Shown piece after piece: positions 1 to 10,211 of a stretch of 64,000 nucleotides of DNA. A program made the position numbers and the translations under genes. This stretch comes from Cladocopium goreaui (Eukaryota > Sar > Dinophyceae > Suessiales > Symbiodiniaceae), in NCBI GenBank assembly GCA_947184155.2, contig CAMXCT020003179.1, positions 382,001-446,000 on the forward strand, given 5' to 3'. The notes under the pieces were generated by a model, which saw nothing but the letters and a program-made list of their open reading frames with translations, had not been told where the DNA came from and searched no databases. How positions within the stretch are numbered: the first letter of the stretch is position 1; each line of letters opens with the position of its first letter.

Positions 1-140
1 CAGACAGACAGACAGACAGATAGATAGATAGAAAGCTAGATAGATAAATAGGCAGATCAACATGATAGACAGATAGACGGATAGACAGGTAGACAGATAG
101 ACAAATAGATAGATGGATAGATAGATCGATCGATCGATCG
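1..140. repeat. Tetranucleotide microsatellite (CAGA/GATA)
   Basis: The window opens with CAGA repeats that grade into GATA and GACA repeats and end in a short ATCG run. It is simple-sequence DNA with no coding potential. Confidence 0.95.
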
Positions 141-3100
141 TTCTTGTGGATTAGACAAAACGAAAGCAATTAGGTTACAGAAAGAAGAAATTAGATTGGA
201 TGAAAATGTTACAAATGATTTGATTCATGATTTTGGAACTCTACCTTTCCCATGCTGGGAATTTCTCGCGCGACCTGGTGCTGGGTATATGTCTCGCACC
301 TGTTTTAATTAAAAAGGCTAACGAATGAACCAACAAAAACCCTTGCGTCCATTGCGCATGTCATTCTATCAATGCGACGTGCAAAACTTGCGAGCCAATA
401 CGCCCAGCGAGTTAAAGAACTTTCCAGTTCCATGCGTGACCAGCTGCAGCAAACCTCCCAAACTCCGTGCCTGCATGTGCTGCAAAAAGGTCCTGATGCG
501 TTGGGGTGGATCATGGGAAAAATACAGCAGCATCATTCCAGGTGGACCACGTCCATGTGGGATGAAACAGTTTGTGGGTTTACATGCCCCAGTAATGGTT
601 CAAACATCAAAACCTTCCAAATATGTAAAAGAAATAAATGTGAAAAGCGTTCCAGACAGGCGCTAGGGCAAGATGCTTGCAATGCTTGGAAACAAGTGAA
701 ACGATTCACAAGTGTTGTTATGTATACAACATAAAAACAGCCTGCAACTGATGGGTCCACAACTGCTATAAAATCACTGAGCACCCGGCAATGCCACGCC
801 CAAACGATGCATGGACAGGACACCATTCGGTAAACAGATTTGTCACAGAAACCTGTAATGCTTGCGAGCATACAGCCCAGCAAGCTGCAATAAAGAATAT
901 ATGCGTTTGGTTGAACATTTTGCCACTCTTCAAACGCACCTCTTCTGAAAGTTGAACTTCCAACTCTTCGACCCTGCAGGATGTGGAGCAACAAAACCAT
1001 CGACAACCAAGCAAAAGTTGATGGAGATATGTTGGCTTGGGTGCATGTTGGATGGGATGTACTGTGCGTCCACACTTGTTTCATTTTCGAATTACCAATG
1101 CACCTTTTGTATTTCAATGCACGTTTAAAAAACTCGCACCGCGCACTCCAACTCATACCCTTATTACTGAAATCCCTGAAGCCATGTTGTAGTTGCTTTT
1201 CAAGTAACTGTAGAAAAAGTCTTGCGGTGAGCTCCAGGTCATGCCATCGCGACTTTTGTTCTGTCTCTGCATGTTGTTTAGCCAACATGTTTTTTGCAAA
1301 TTACTACTGTACAGCTTGCAAGGACACTTGCGATTCGTGCGATGCTTTTCGACATACTCTTCCAAGTAAGCCCCCAAGATATGTGCTTCGCTGTTCGCCT
1401 CGGAACAGCAACGACGCACGATGGCTAAGACAATTCTTTTGTGGTAATGGACATGTTCTTAAGGAAACAGAAAATCATGGCACTGGCAAGACAGCAAGTG
1501 GCTCCTTTCAACAAGTACTCTGCATGCCGCTTGAGCCTTGCTGTTGGTGTTCTCTGCAACATCATCTTCTGCACTTGGTATGGGTGTGGGGCAGTGACCT
1601 CCTGCTCCTTCTTTTTCATGGGAACATGCTTTGGCGGTGGCATGAAGGTTTTCGCCATGGCCTTGGAAGAATGCAAGTGGTTTGATCACCAGCTCAGGTC
1701 GTTCTTTTGGGCCACAAAGCGCGATTGAGCAATGTGAAAGCCCGCGTGCCGTGAAAACTCGCTTCCCCAGCTGCATTTAAATCACATCTGCTACGGAACC
1801 AGACCACCGCTGTCTTTGAAACGGAGAAGTTTCAAAAAATACGTGTCCGAACCAAAATCCTAAATGCATTGCGGTGCTTCATTCGATGGTTGCATCAGTA
1901 GTTTAAATAACCACTGTATAGAACGCAAAAAACATTTCTTGCAGATGGCCGTGGCCAAAGGTTACACTGTGACAATACATCCAAACATTTGGTTGCCAAA
2001 ATCATATTGCGTTCGTATACTTACTTTCAGAGAGCAACGGTTTCACAGTTATGGTGGGCATAATAACCAACCATCATTCCAATCTATATAGGTCCAACGC
2101 GTCGTGAACCCTGCATGAACAGTTCATGTGTGAGCAACTCATGTCTGTAACTCGCCTCTGTATGTTTAATAGATATATGATATAAATATATATATGTACC
2201 AATCAATATTTTTCTTCTTCAAAGAAAGCATGTGCTGTAAACTACATCTCGCGGAATGTTCCCAAGTTTGACTGTAGACTCGCGAGCCAGAGTTAAGCCC
2301 AGCGAGTTGGTTTGATCCATTGGAGTAGTCTTGAACATGAAGTTACTGCATTTCGCATTTCCTCAATCTCCGGATGTGTACGATCCCTCAATACATGCAT
2401 GCATTGGCATTGCACTTCATCATGCGTTTCCACTTGTAAAACAACTTGCATCATATTTTGAGTTTGCAAGAAACCAAATTCAAATTAGCTAGACTCACAA
2501 AACTTGCAAAACCAAAGTGCTTCGCATCCTATACGCACAAACGTGTTGAGTATAGAAAAATTGACAAACAAAAAACAGTCTAATTATACATATGTATGTA
2601 TGTGTGTATGTACTCCCGGCCGCGCATCAGTGGCCTCTGGAGAAGCCATGGCTGCACGTTGAACCATTTCACGCTAACCGCCAAGTTTCCTTTCGTTGCA
2701 TGTATGCTGATTACCTCTATATATAGAAAACTGTTCGCTGCATCATTGCATGCCCATGCATGCGTTCAGTCATTTTAGTTCTTGCTTAGTAGATATATCT
2801 GTTTGCCAGCAATCTGTTTGGCAGACTTGGAGCGCTGACAAAACCTGTTCCGGCAAGTCCAGGTTTGGACGTTTGACTGGGCTTTGAACCATGAGGAAGC
2901 GTTGAAATGTGTTTCATATACTAGTTTTGCGAACTACTTTCAGTGAAAGACATGTGACATATACTAGCTTTGAGATTCGTTTTTCGGTGATGCAGACATA
3001 TATGAGAACCAACAACTGGAAGTTGATGTTTGCCCGCAGATAGCAAAGGTTCAGCATACAGCATTTCTTGGTATGGTCTCAAAGGTTCAGCAAACAGCAA

Positions 3101-3690
3101 AACAGTTCTAGATTTTTTCGCCTGCGTGGAACTGCGTTGCACTGCAAAGCAGTTGGGTCCATTACCGTCGACAAATATTTTCACAGGCACATTCTGAAAC
3201 ATTCAGTGCTTTCCCTTTATTCCCCAGCATTCAAAGCCGCTCCTGCAGCACCTAAATTGTTACTGGTTGCTATTTTAATTTCATTTATCATCGTTTAAAA
3301 ATTCCTGTCAATAACAGCATTCACAATAAAAACAACTCCAATGTACATATACAATTACATATCCATCGAGGATTTTTTCCTCTTCCTTCCTACATTCAAA
3401 AAAAACAACAACCTGCAACCAAAAAATTCGTTGCAATTCGTTTTTTCCTAGGCATTGGCAATCCATTTTGGAAACAATACAGTAAAGTAGACGCCACGAA
3501 AAAAAGGTTATGCGCGATGCATGTGTGAGGCAGGCGCGGAAAGTTTTGGCGATAGCACGCTAAACGTTGGTCTCAACTAACAAGAGGGTTGCTCGTGAAA
3601 AACGCGAACTTCCTTGAAACTATGGCTACGTCGTTATGTTTTTCAACATGTGACAATATAGTCCCGCATCATTTCCCACTACACAACCAT
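141..3690. other. No supportable gene
   Basis: This 3.5 kb stretch is AT-leaning. The longest open frames are 251 aa (minus, 533-1288) and 234 aa (plus, 981-1685), and they overlap each other on opposite strands. Their translations are rich in Cys, Trp and His and show no domain or motif that I recognise. I see no RNA gene, no clear splice-site-bounded exon and no transposon end. It is best treated as intergenic or intronic DNA. Confidence 0.5.
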
Positions 3691-3750
3691 TTTTTTTTGC
3701 AACTCAACCTTTTTTTTTGCAATTCAACCCTTTTTTTTGCAACTCAACCC
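3691..3750. repeat. Three tandem 20-bp T-tract repeats
   Basis: Three consecutive 20-bp units each consist of eight T followed by GCAACTCAACC or a one-base variant. They lie just before the 23-bp satellite. Confidence 0.9.
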
Positions 3751-3773
3751 ATGTTTTGCTGTACTAAATCCAA

Positions 3774-4010
3774 CCGGTCTGACTTACTAAGTAGGACCGG
3801 TCCTACTTACTAAGTAGGACCGGTCCTACTTACTAAGTAGGACCGGTCCTACTTACTAAGTAGGACCGGTCCCACTTACTAAGTAGGACCGGTCCTACTT
3901 ATAAGTAGGACCGGTCCCACTTACTAAGTAGGACCGGTCCCACTTACTAAGTAGGACCGGTCCCACTTACTAAGTAGGACCGGTCCTACTTACTAAGTAG
4001 GACATTATCT
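3774..4010. repeat. 23-bp self-complementary satellite
   Basis: About ten tandem copies of a 23-bp unit combine two palindromic cores, TAGGACCGGTCCTA and ACTTACTAAGT. Some units carry CCC in place of CCT, and one unit is shortened near 3896. Because each unit is self-complementary, the array could fold into stacked hairpins on either strand. Confidence 0.95.
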
Positions 4011-4302
4011 AGTTATAGGCTTGATTGTTCTAGTTACGTTAAGTGGAACAAGTCCTCCGTAAGTAACTAGCAACTATGTACAAGTAGGACGTTAACTAGA
4101 TATAATCTAGACAAGTAGGTGTCTCACTTACTAAGTAATTATACATACTTAACAAGTAGGATTCCTACTTATTCTTAGTTGTTGGACTTATCGACTGACT
4201 TGCTAGACTTATTGCATGACTTGTCAGGCTTATTGCATGACTTATAACTCAAACAACCGTTGCAACTAGTTATAAGAAGGGCCGCACTTCCAAGTATGGT
4301 GA
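4011..4302. repeat. Degenerate satellite edge
   Basis: The 23-bp array decays into scattered AAGTAGGA-type pieces. These are followed by short repeats around GACTTATTGCATGACTT (about 4184-4248). Homology to the hydrolase-helicase element begins at about 4303, so this segment is the junction at which that element copy was truncated. Confidence 0.6.
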
Positions 4303-4753
4303 TCTTGGCCAGGGGCCATGGGTCCGGAAGCGTGGACAGGCAATGCAGTAATTCTGATGTCAGGTCTGAGGAGATGACTGGGAGAGCTTCACCTTGCGGG
4401 CGATAATCGACTGTTGGCCCTACTGCGCCCTTGCTTCTTTGTGTATGGGTGCGGGCTGCTATATGCACTGCTTGGATGGTGGACTCATATTGGTTGACCA
4501 TCGCCCGCAAATACTTGCAGGCGCGGACTGCTGCTCTCCTTGTGTTGGGCCCATCTTCAGGCTGATTCTTGGCAGCTGTTGCCAGGATGTCTCTCGCTTC
4601 TTCTTCCGGCGACCGGGTAGGTTCTGTGCCAGGTGTTGGAGCAGTCTGGGCGATACCTTGAACTGGAGCAGTCGATACCTTGAACTGGCGCCTCTTTAGC
4701 GCGTGGCAGGTGGTCGGGGATTGGCAACGTAGGGTGTACCCGCCATCCATCAA
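4303..4753 (-). pseudogene. Continuation of the helicase polypeptide, truncated
   Basis: This piece follows the 22-bp duplication and carries an Ala/Thr/Glu-rich helical-looking segment, then sequence also found at 49138-49240 of the plus copy (GEALPVISSDLTSEL). Homology stops at about 4303; the ORF runs on to 4175 only through satellite-edge DNA. The native protein was therefore longer than this copy shows. Confidence 0.55.
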
Positions 4754-5492
4754 AGAAGTATATACCTGGCAGAGATAGGATTTCCTGCTCTGGGCCGGTC
4801 TGTGCTACAACTTGCCCGGTGCGAGCTTTGTACAGTCCTGAAGGCAGGCACACGTATGTGGGAAAGGGTGTGCGATCAGCCGCGTAGGCATACAGGACAA
4901 CTTCGGGAAAGGGAAGATTCTGATCGGGGGGGATCCATTTGTGTTGAGCTGCTAGGCCTGTTTGGACTTCTTGGAGGCGATCTCTGTTCAGCCAGCGAAG
5001 GTCTGACCCTCGAACCAATATGAGACGGTATCTCGCCCGCTTCACTTCGTTAGCTTGCTGATCGTGGTATTGATTGGCAATTGCAAGGGGAGGGAAGTCC
5101 CATGCTGGCGCGGAATTCAGTGACCACCTACTTAGCTGTGCAAGATTCTCTTGTTCTGGGTCAGCATCGAAGTCGGGCCAATCCCATGTCGTCTCTCCTC
5201 TGCGAAGGCCACGGATGCCATATGCTATGGTCGCGACCACCTGTGCCATGCCCATGAGCCCCATCATATCTAACGGAGAGACAAGCAGGGTCAGCGATTT
5301 GGACCGGGTGAGTCCGACAGTGATTCGGCCGAGGCAGTCTTCCGTATCTTCCGTAGGGGAACCATTGGAGTAGTATTTGGTGTTCAGGAATCCGATACTT
5401 GGCTGAGCTACGATTGATACCTGTGCAGTTCCTCCTGCTGAGTTGGCTATTGTTTCTACGCGCAGAGTGCGGGCATAATCCTTCTTAACGGT
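4557..5492 (-). pseudogene. Helicase C-terminal piece with motif VI
   Basis: The frame is open from 5492. It starts with a motif V-like segment (RVETIANSAGGTAQ) followed by GRITVGLTRSKSLTLLVSP at about 5300, a good match to SF1 motif VI (VALTRAK in UPF1). After the helicase core come some 200 residues with no recognised domain. At 4651-4688 a 22-bp tandem duplication shifts the frame, so the last residues of this ORF are off-frame and the gene continues in 4303-4753. Confidence 0.6.
4651..4688. repeat. 22-bp tandem duplication that breaks the helicase frame
   Basis: The unit CGATACCTTGAACTGG plus AGCAGT is present once in full and then again for 16 bases. The matching place in the plus copy (near 48928) has one unit only. 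Twenty-two is not a multiple of three, which explains the frame change. Confidence 0.85.
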
Positions 5493-6003
5493 TCAAGTTG
5501 TTTTTGTGGTCAGTTGCCGTGGTCATTACGAAAAGCCCATCTGCGAACCCAGCATTTTTGGGGAAGGGGTAGAGTACCTCTGAGACGAGCGTTTCTAAGT
5601 CTGTCGCTACTACGCCGTTAATTCTAGCATTGGTGTCCCAAAGGACGAATTGAAACCCCGGTGGTCGGTCTGGAAGTCCTCCGGAGGCGAAACTTCCCAG
5701 CTCCCACATTTCGTTGATGAATCTGCAGAGGTCGGGGTACCGAACTGCCACTACTGAGTGGTATGTCACAGGACTGACTCTTGAACTGGAAGGGAGCATC
5801 AACCCCCAGGCATGGATGTCGCTCACTCCGGCGGTCTGAGAGTTTAAGACTGCTTGGATGTCACCAGCCATAGGTAGGAGGGTCGCGGCATGCTGCAAGG
5901 TCCAGGCAAGGCGTACCAGGGATCGTGGGAAGTTGACCGTCGTGCCTTCCAGCAGTTCTGCAAGTGGAGGAGTGTCTTTGCACATGTGGCTGGGCGGCTT
6001 CAA
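5485..6003 (-). pseudogene. Helicase domain 2, frameshifted piece (172 aa)
   Basis: This piece continues the SF1 helicase after a one-base frame change near 6000. It is collinear with the preceding ORF and holds middle-domain helicase sequence. It stops at 5485, where the frame changes again within a TTAAGAAGG stretch. Without both corrections the helicase would lose motifs V and VI, so this copy is probably inactive unless the shifts are assembly errors. Confidence 0.6.
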
Positions 6004-9000
6004 ATTGGGTTCTCAGGCCTGGGAGAACGGCGTTGGCTGCTCTGAGGTCGTCCGTATCTTGTGGTGAGAGTTGGCTTGTCCATAGCTGACCTAACGTGTG
6101 CTGGCCTCGACGAAGTATTTGACTGAGGGTAGCCAGGCCTTCATTGGACGAACCGTCCAACAGCCGGATCATTGCATCTGCAAGGTTAGCCGGCATATAA
6201 TAATGTCGGTCACTTCGCAGCCCATGTTTTTTGGACAACAGGAGTTGTCGAGATCGTTTCGCGTTGCGGGCTGCACGATCAATGCCGCCGGGTGTTTGCT
6301 CCGAGTCTCCTGTCCACAGGACTAGGGGTTGCTGTTTCAGCAGGCTGATGACTGCAATTTCCCGGTCAGTACCATATTGCTGGCCTTCGTCAATGACCAT
6401 GAGGGAAAGCTCTTGCATAAAGCCACTCATTGTGGACCATTGCATGGTGAGGTCCTGGGCTACAGTACCTCCTGTGGCTAAAATTAACTGGCACTTGCTC
6501 AACATTTGCCTTCTTTCTCTTGGATGGATGTCGAATTTGGTGTGGGAGTAGCTGCTCTTGTTACGTTCTTGGTCCCCCACCAACCTACCTATGCGCCCAA
6601 ACACCCCCGACGGGGGGTCGAGCCATAGGAGAAGGTCAGCAAAGGATCTAGTGCCTGAGTTTTCTTTGCAGATAAACAATATTTTGAGACTGTCAGTGGC
6701 ATCAATTTCAATTAAAGCCAGGATGAGGATTGCCATCGACTTTGACTTGCCTGCACCGAAGAGTCCTTGGATACACAGGTCTAGCCTATTGGTGAGCAGA
6801 GCCATTGTCACTGCACAGAGCGTGCCCAAGACATGTCCGTCTAGTTCAGCGGCGAAGGAGAGTGCAGTGGTGCGGGTCCATGGGTGGGGTTCACCTTCCA
6901 CGTGACATGGAATAAGCACCAGGCGCAACAACTGTCCGCACAAATGCAAGAAATGAGATCGTTTGTTACCATCCATTCCTTCAACTGCTGTTTGGACATT
7001 GTATATGCCTAATCCCAGGTGGTACCTGCACGGGGGAGTTTGTGCAACAGCGGTAACCTCTCTGGTGGGCTTGGTACATCCGAACATCCACATTGTGTGG
7101 AGGAAGAAAGTTCCAGGGAGCGGGCCTTTCTGCCCATGAACGGTAGCATCGATGGGTTCCAGGCGCTGGCCAGAGGCAACATACCAGTCTTGGAGGGCTA
7201 AAAACTGTTCTTGTGCAAAAAATTCAATGGCTGGCCCCGAGAGAAAGGCTACTTCGATGAATCTGGGGTTGCACTGTCTGTGTATGCGGGAGGCAGGCAG
7301 CTCATCCTTGCTTTTGGATGTGCGTGGCGTGATGGCAAGGACCAACCCGAACAGGATTTCAAGGTCTCTTCCGTCGTCGGCTGGAGCATCTGTGGTGCCT
7401 ACCATTGCGACAAGTCTTCCCGTGCCTATAGGGCTAACTTTGTGGTGGTGTGCATCGCTCTCTAGGAGGCTGAAGACTTCAGTTTTGCCAAGGCTCGGAT
7501 GTCGGAACGCGAAGGCGTCTTGCCCCCCTTTGACTTTCCAGTGACCAAATTCGCTGCCCTTGAAAAGGAATTCGAATGTAATTGGTTGCCATGGTTGACG
7601 GATAGGTCCAGCACTTTGCATTGTGAGCCCTGCTTCATTATAGCCTTCGTTGGGGCTGAGCATTGGCAGACAATAGTCTAGCATGTAGACAGCCATGGGC
7701 AGTTGCAGGGTGCCGAGGAAATGTTGAACCATGGTGGTATAGGTGAGCAATTTGGCCCTTGACGCAATGGTAACGGTTGCCAACGAGGCCAAATACTGGG
7801 TTGCCTCTTGCTCCGTTTGTACCGCTGAGTTGTGCACAGCGACTAGTGCCTGTGTTGTGGTCTCAGGCAGCTCGCACATAATGGCTAATTCGCGCAGGAG
7901 TCGTTTGGCTGTTTTTGGGAGCTCGAAGCTGCACCATGATATCAGGCGGAGGGGAGCTTGTGAGTAAACCTCAAAGGGAAGCACTCCTGGGGTACCCTCT
8001 AACTGAGCCATGTCCGGTCGTCCCTCTGGAAGGGCAACTCGTGTCCAGTGCGAATAGCTGTGTTGTGCAGTGCCTAGGTATGCTCTCCATCCTGTGATGT
8101 GTGTGATTGCAAAACCCCGTTGCTTTAGCAGTTTGGTGTCTTGGTTAGACGGGTTCCATACGCAAAGCCGGTCATCGGCATGGTGAATGAGGTGTACCTG
8201 TCGAAGCTGGGACAGGCTGTGTGCCGTCAGTAGCGATGGTGGCAGAGCAATGGCTGCTAGCACGGTTTTGCCTTCAATATCTGGGAATTCCGAAAGGATG
8301 GTTTCCCAAACCATTCCTGCATACGAGCCAGCGCTGTGGCCTCGTATGAAAATAGACCCTACCATGTACCCGGTTAATCTGAGATAGTCTACTGGACGGA
8401 TTTCAGGGGGCAGGCATACCCCGACCAACGGATGCGCAACTAGTAATTTAGTAAAGAGTCGCAGGCCATGCGTGTACCCTGGCCATGGCGGTTTCCTATG
8501 CGCTGGGGTAATGGGACAGAAGCGCAGCAATTTCATGGCTCGACTGATGATCTGTGCCTGCACTTGGTCAGCGTAGGGCACTCCTAGGACACGGCACCAG
8601 GTGTGCGCACCAATGGGAAACATGGCTATGTGCAGCAGCAAATATTCTTGTGTGTGGGCAGTTCCTGCAATTGTGCCAGCCCTTGCATTCCAATCGTCCT
8701 GTTTACTGAGGGATGGTCCATACACATGCGCTTCCTTTTTGCAAGCTAGCAGTACATCCCACTCTTCATCGAGTTTTCCTCCACCCAACCCAGTGCACTG
8801 AACGTCCAGGGACCCTGGGTCAGCGTCATTGAGTTGCCAGGTGGTGTTGTCCATGACAATGATCTTCCAGTCAGTGTATTCAGGGTCTGCATGGCTAGCG
8901 AGAACCTCGTTGATGGCTAATTCTGCGTTACTAGGGTCAATTCCCAGTCGTTGTTGCAGTGCTTCCAGGAGAGGGAGAATTTGGGCAGTAGGCAGTTGGA

Positions 9001-9589
9001 GGCTAGCTTGCTGACCGCAAAAGACACAGGCAGTCTGGCAGGTCTTAGGCCAGGGTGTGTGGTCGTTGTTGCAGTTAGGGGCTTCCACTGGCGTCCAAAG
9101 GCTCTGAAGCAGCAACACTTGCGTCTTGGTAAGGCTGCGCTTTTGCGAGACATGTGGCTTGGCGACTATTTTACTTCCTCTGACGAAATCGCAGCCTGTG
9201 GGGTGTGTCCATAGCGGGGGTGCTTCATCAACTCCTATGAGCGACACAGCAAGCGGTTGCAGCCCTTTGCTTTGCCACTGTTGGAGTTGGTGCCCCAGGC
9301 CTACTTTGCTCCCATGGAAGGCATGCACTATTGGTGGCAGGCTATACCCATTGTCCAACTCCTTGCTTTGAAACAATTTGTCCCCTGGGAGGCAGAGTAT
9401 GGGGAAGTCGGCTGGGAAGACAGACATAGGGGAGAGTGCACCTTGCTCGAATATGGGGCGCGCCCAGGTAAGGAAGGGCGGGGTCCGCTCGACAAAGTCC
9501 GGTCGTAAGTAGCGACCATCTCCGTGTCGCGGCCATTCTGCTTGCTCCGGGATAGGGAATGCAATGATTCCAGCCCATTCACCTAGCAT
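5861..9589 (-). CDS. Alpha/beta-hydrolase plus SF1 (UPF1-like) helicase, 1242-aa segment
   Basis: Two enzymatic domains are visible. Around residues 395-520 is an alpha/beta-hydrolase-like region: nucleophile elbow GHSAGS (about residue 418), then HHADD (about 470, acid) and GTAQHSYSHW (about 510, histidine). From about residue 930 there is an SF1 helicase core: Walker A GLFGAGKSKS (about 945), an LILATGGTVAQD segment resembling motif Ic, Walker B VIDEGQQ (about 1068) and motif III LWTGDSEQTP (about 1093). The arrangement of motifs II and III follows the UPF1/DNA2 branch. The last 30 residues are out of frame: helicase sequence continues in the ORF at 5485-6003. The N-terminal 390 residues have a CVFCGQQ Cys pair but no recognised fold. 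The join of an esterase/lipase-type domain to a helicase is unusual. The domain calls are family knowledge; activity is inference. Confidence 0.7.
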   Translation of the reverse strand: MLGEWAGIIAFPIPEQAEWPRHGDGRYLRPDFVERTPPFLTWARPIFEQGALSPMSVFPADFPILCLPGDKLFQSKELDNGYSLPPIVHAFHGSKVGLGHQLQQWQSKGLQPLAVSLIGVDEAPPLWTHPTGCDFVRGSKIVAKPHVSQKRSLTKTQVLLLQSLWTPVEAPNCNNDHTPWPKTCQTACVFCGQQASLQLPTAQILPLLEALQQRLGIDPSNAELAINEVLASHADPEYTDWKIIVMDNTTWQLNDADPGSLDVQCTGLGGGKLDEEWDVLLACKKEAHVYGPSLSKQDDWNARAGTIAGTAHTQEYLLLHIAMFPIGAHTWCRVLGVPYADQVQAQIISRAMKLLRFCPITPAHRKPPWPGYTHGLRLFTKLLVAHPLVGVCLPPEIRPVDYLRLTGYMVGSIFIRGHSAGSYAGMVWETILSEFPDIEGKTVLAAIALPPSLLTAHSLSQLRQVHLIHHADDRLCVWNPSNQDTKLLKQRGFAITHITGWRAYLGTAQHSYSHWTRVALPEGRPDMAQLEGTPGVLPFEVYSQAPLRLISWCSFELPKTAKRLLRELAIMCELPETTTQALVAVHNSAVQTEQEATQYLASLATVTIASRAKLLTYTTMVQHFLGTLQLPMAVYMLDYCLPMLSPNEGYNEAGLTMQSAGPIRQPWQPITFEFLFKGSEFGHWKVKGGQDAFAFRHPSLGKTEVFSLLESDAHHHKVSPIGTGRLVAMVGTTDAPADDGRDLEILFGLVLAITPRTSKSKDELPASRIHRQCNPRFIEVAFLSGPAIEFFAQEQFLALQDWYVASGQRLEPIDATVHGQKGPLPGTFFLHTMWMFGCTKPTREVTAVAQTPPCRYHLGLGIYNVQTAVEGMDGNKRSHFLHLCGQLLRLVLIPCHVEGEPHPWTRTTALSFAAELDGHVLGTLCAVTMALLTNRLDLCIQGLFGAGKSKSMAILILALIEIDATDSLKILFICKENSGTRSFADLLLWLDPPSGVFGRIGRLVGDQERNKSSYSHTKFDIHPRERRQMLSKCQLILATGGTVAQDLTMQWSTMSGFMQELSLMVIDEGQQYGTDREIAVISLLKQQPLVLWTGDSEQTPGGIDRAARNAKRSRQLLLSKKHGLRSDRHYYMPANLADAMIRLLDGSSNEGLATLSQILRRGQHTLGQLWTSQLSPQDTDDLRAANAVLPGLRTQFEAAQPHVQRHSSTCRTAGRHDGQLPTIPGTPCLDLAACRDPPTYGW

Positions 9590-9626
9590 TGCCCATGCAT
9601 GTGTCCAGTCAAGCGGGGTTCTGGCT

Positions 9627-10211
9627 TTACATCCTAGTAAAGGGGTGAGAACTAGTCCGCCTCTTATCGCTTCCGCGGGGTCTTCGGCTGTTATAGAGGG
9701 CGGTAACCCATTCGTCTGCCGATCTGCGATTGGCAGAGTGGGCTATTCGCCGTGCTTTAGGGGCGGGTGCATCACTCGAGGAGGAGCCTGGGGCAGCAGT
9801 CAGTGGCATGCAAGCATCTGGGGTCGCTTGGTCCATGTCGACATCTGCTGTACAGGTCGGGATATGCCCTGTAACAATGATCAATCCGGCATTGAGCTCA
9901 GCTTTGGCTTCGGTGGTAAGGAGAACTGCCGGCGGGCACTGGCTAGAACTGGCCATAGTATTGTGTTGCATTGCTTCGGCTCTGCTTGCCTTATCCGTCA
10001 TGAGGTTGACCAGTTCGGCTATCTCAAATAGTGAGGTCGGCACGCAGTCAGAATCTATCAATGCAAAATTTACTGTGGGAAACACTAAGCACAGCGCCTC
10101 CAGAGCTGCAGCACCAGCCCAGGTATAGTGGACCTGATGCAATCCTGTATCAGCGTTTATGGGAAAATGGATAGCAGTTGTTTTCTCCCGGTACGGCCAG
10201 TAACTGTACAT
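9627..10211 (-). CDS. Central part of the hydrolase-helicase protein (194 aa), DSD-containing segment
   Basis: This frame is entered from the 222-aa ORF, either by minus-one shifting or from the ATG at 10211. It contains the stretch FALIDSDCVPTSLFEIAEL, whose Asp-Ser-Asp with flanking hydrophobics recalls the metal-binding DxD of GT-A glycosyltransferases; this is a motif resemblance only. The frame breaks near 9690: the plus copy (45184-46866) reads through the same region into the part equivalent to the start of the 1242-aa ORF. So this ORF and 5861-9589 were one gene, separated here by a small deletion or frameshift. Confidence 0.6.
   Translation of the reverse strand: MYSYWPYREKTTAIHFPINADTGLHQVHYTWAGAAALEALCLVFPTVNFALIDSDCVPTSLFEIAELVNLMTDKASRAEAMQHNTMASSSQCPPAVLLTTEAKAELNAGLIIVTGHIPTCTADVDMDQATPDACMPLTAAPGSSSSDAPAPKARRIAHSANRRSADEWVTALYNSRRPRGSDKRRTSSHPFTRM

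Noticed and set aside
533..1685. Opposed 251-aa and 234-aa ORFs
   Set aside because: They overlap on opposite strands, are Cys/Trp/His-rich and show no motif; likely chance frames.
3774..4010. CRISPR-like array
   Set aside because: Units are contiguous 23-bp tandem copies with no unique spacers, in a eukaryotic context.
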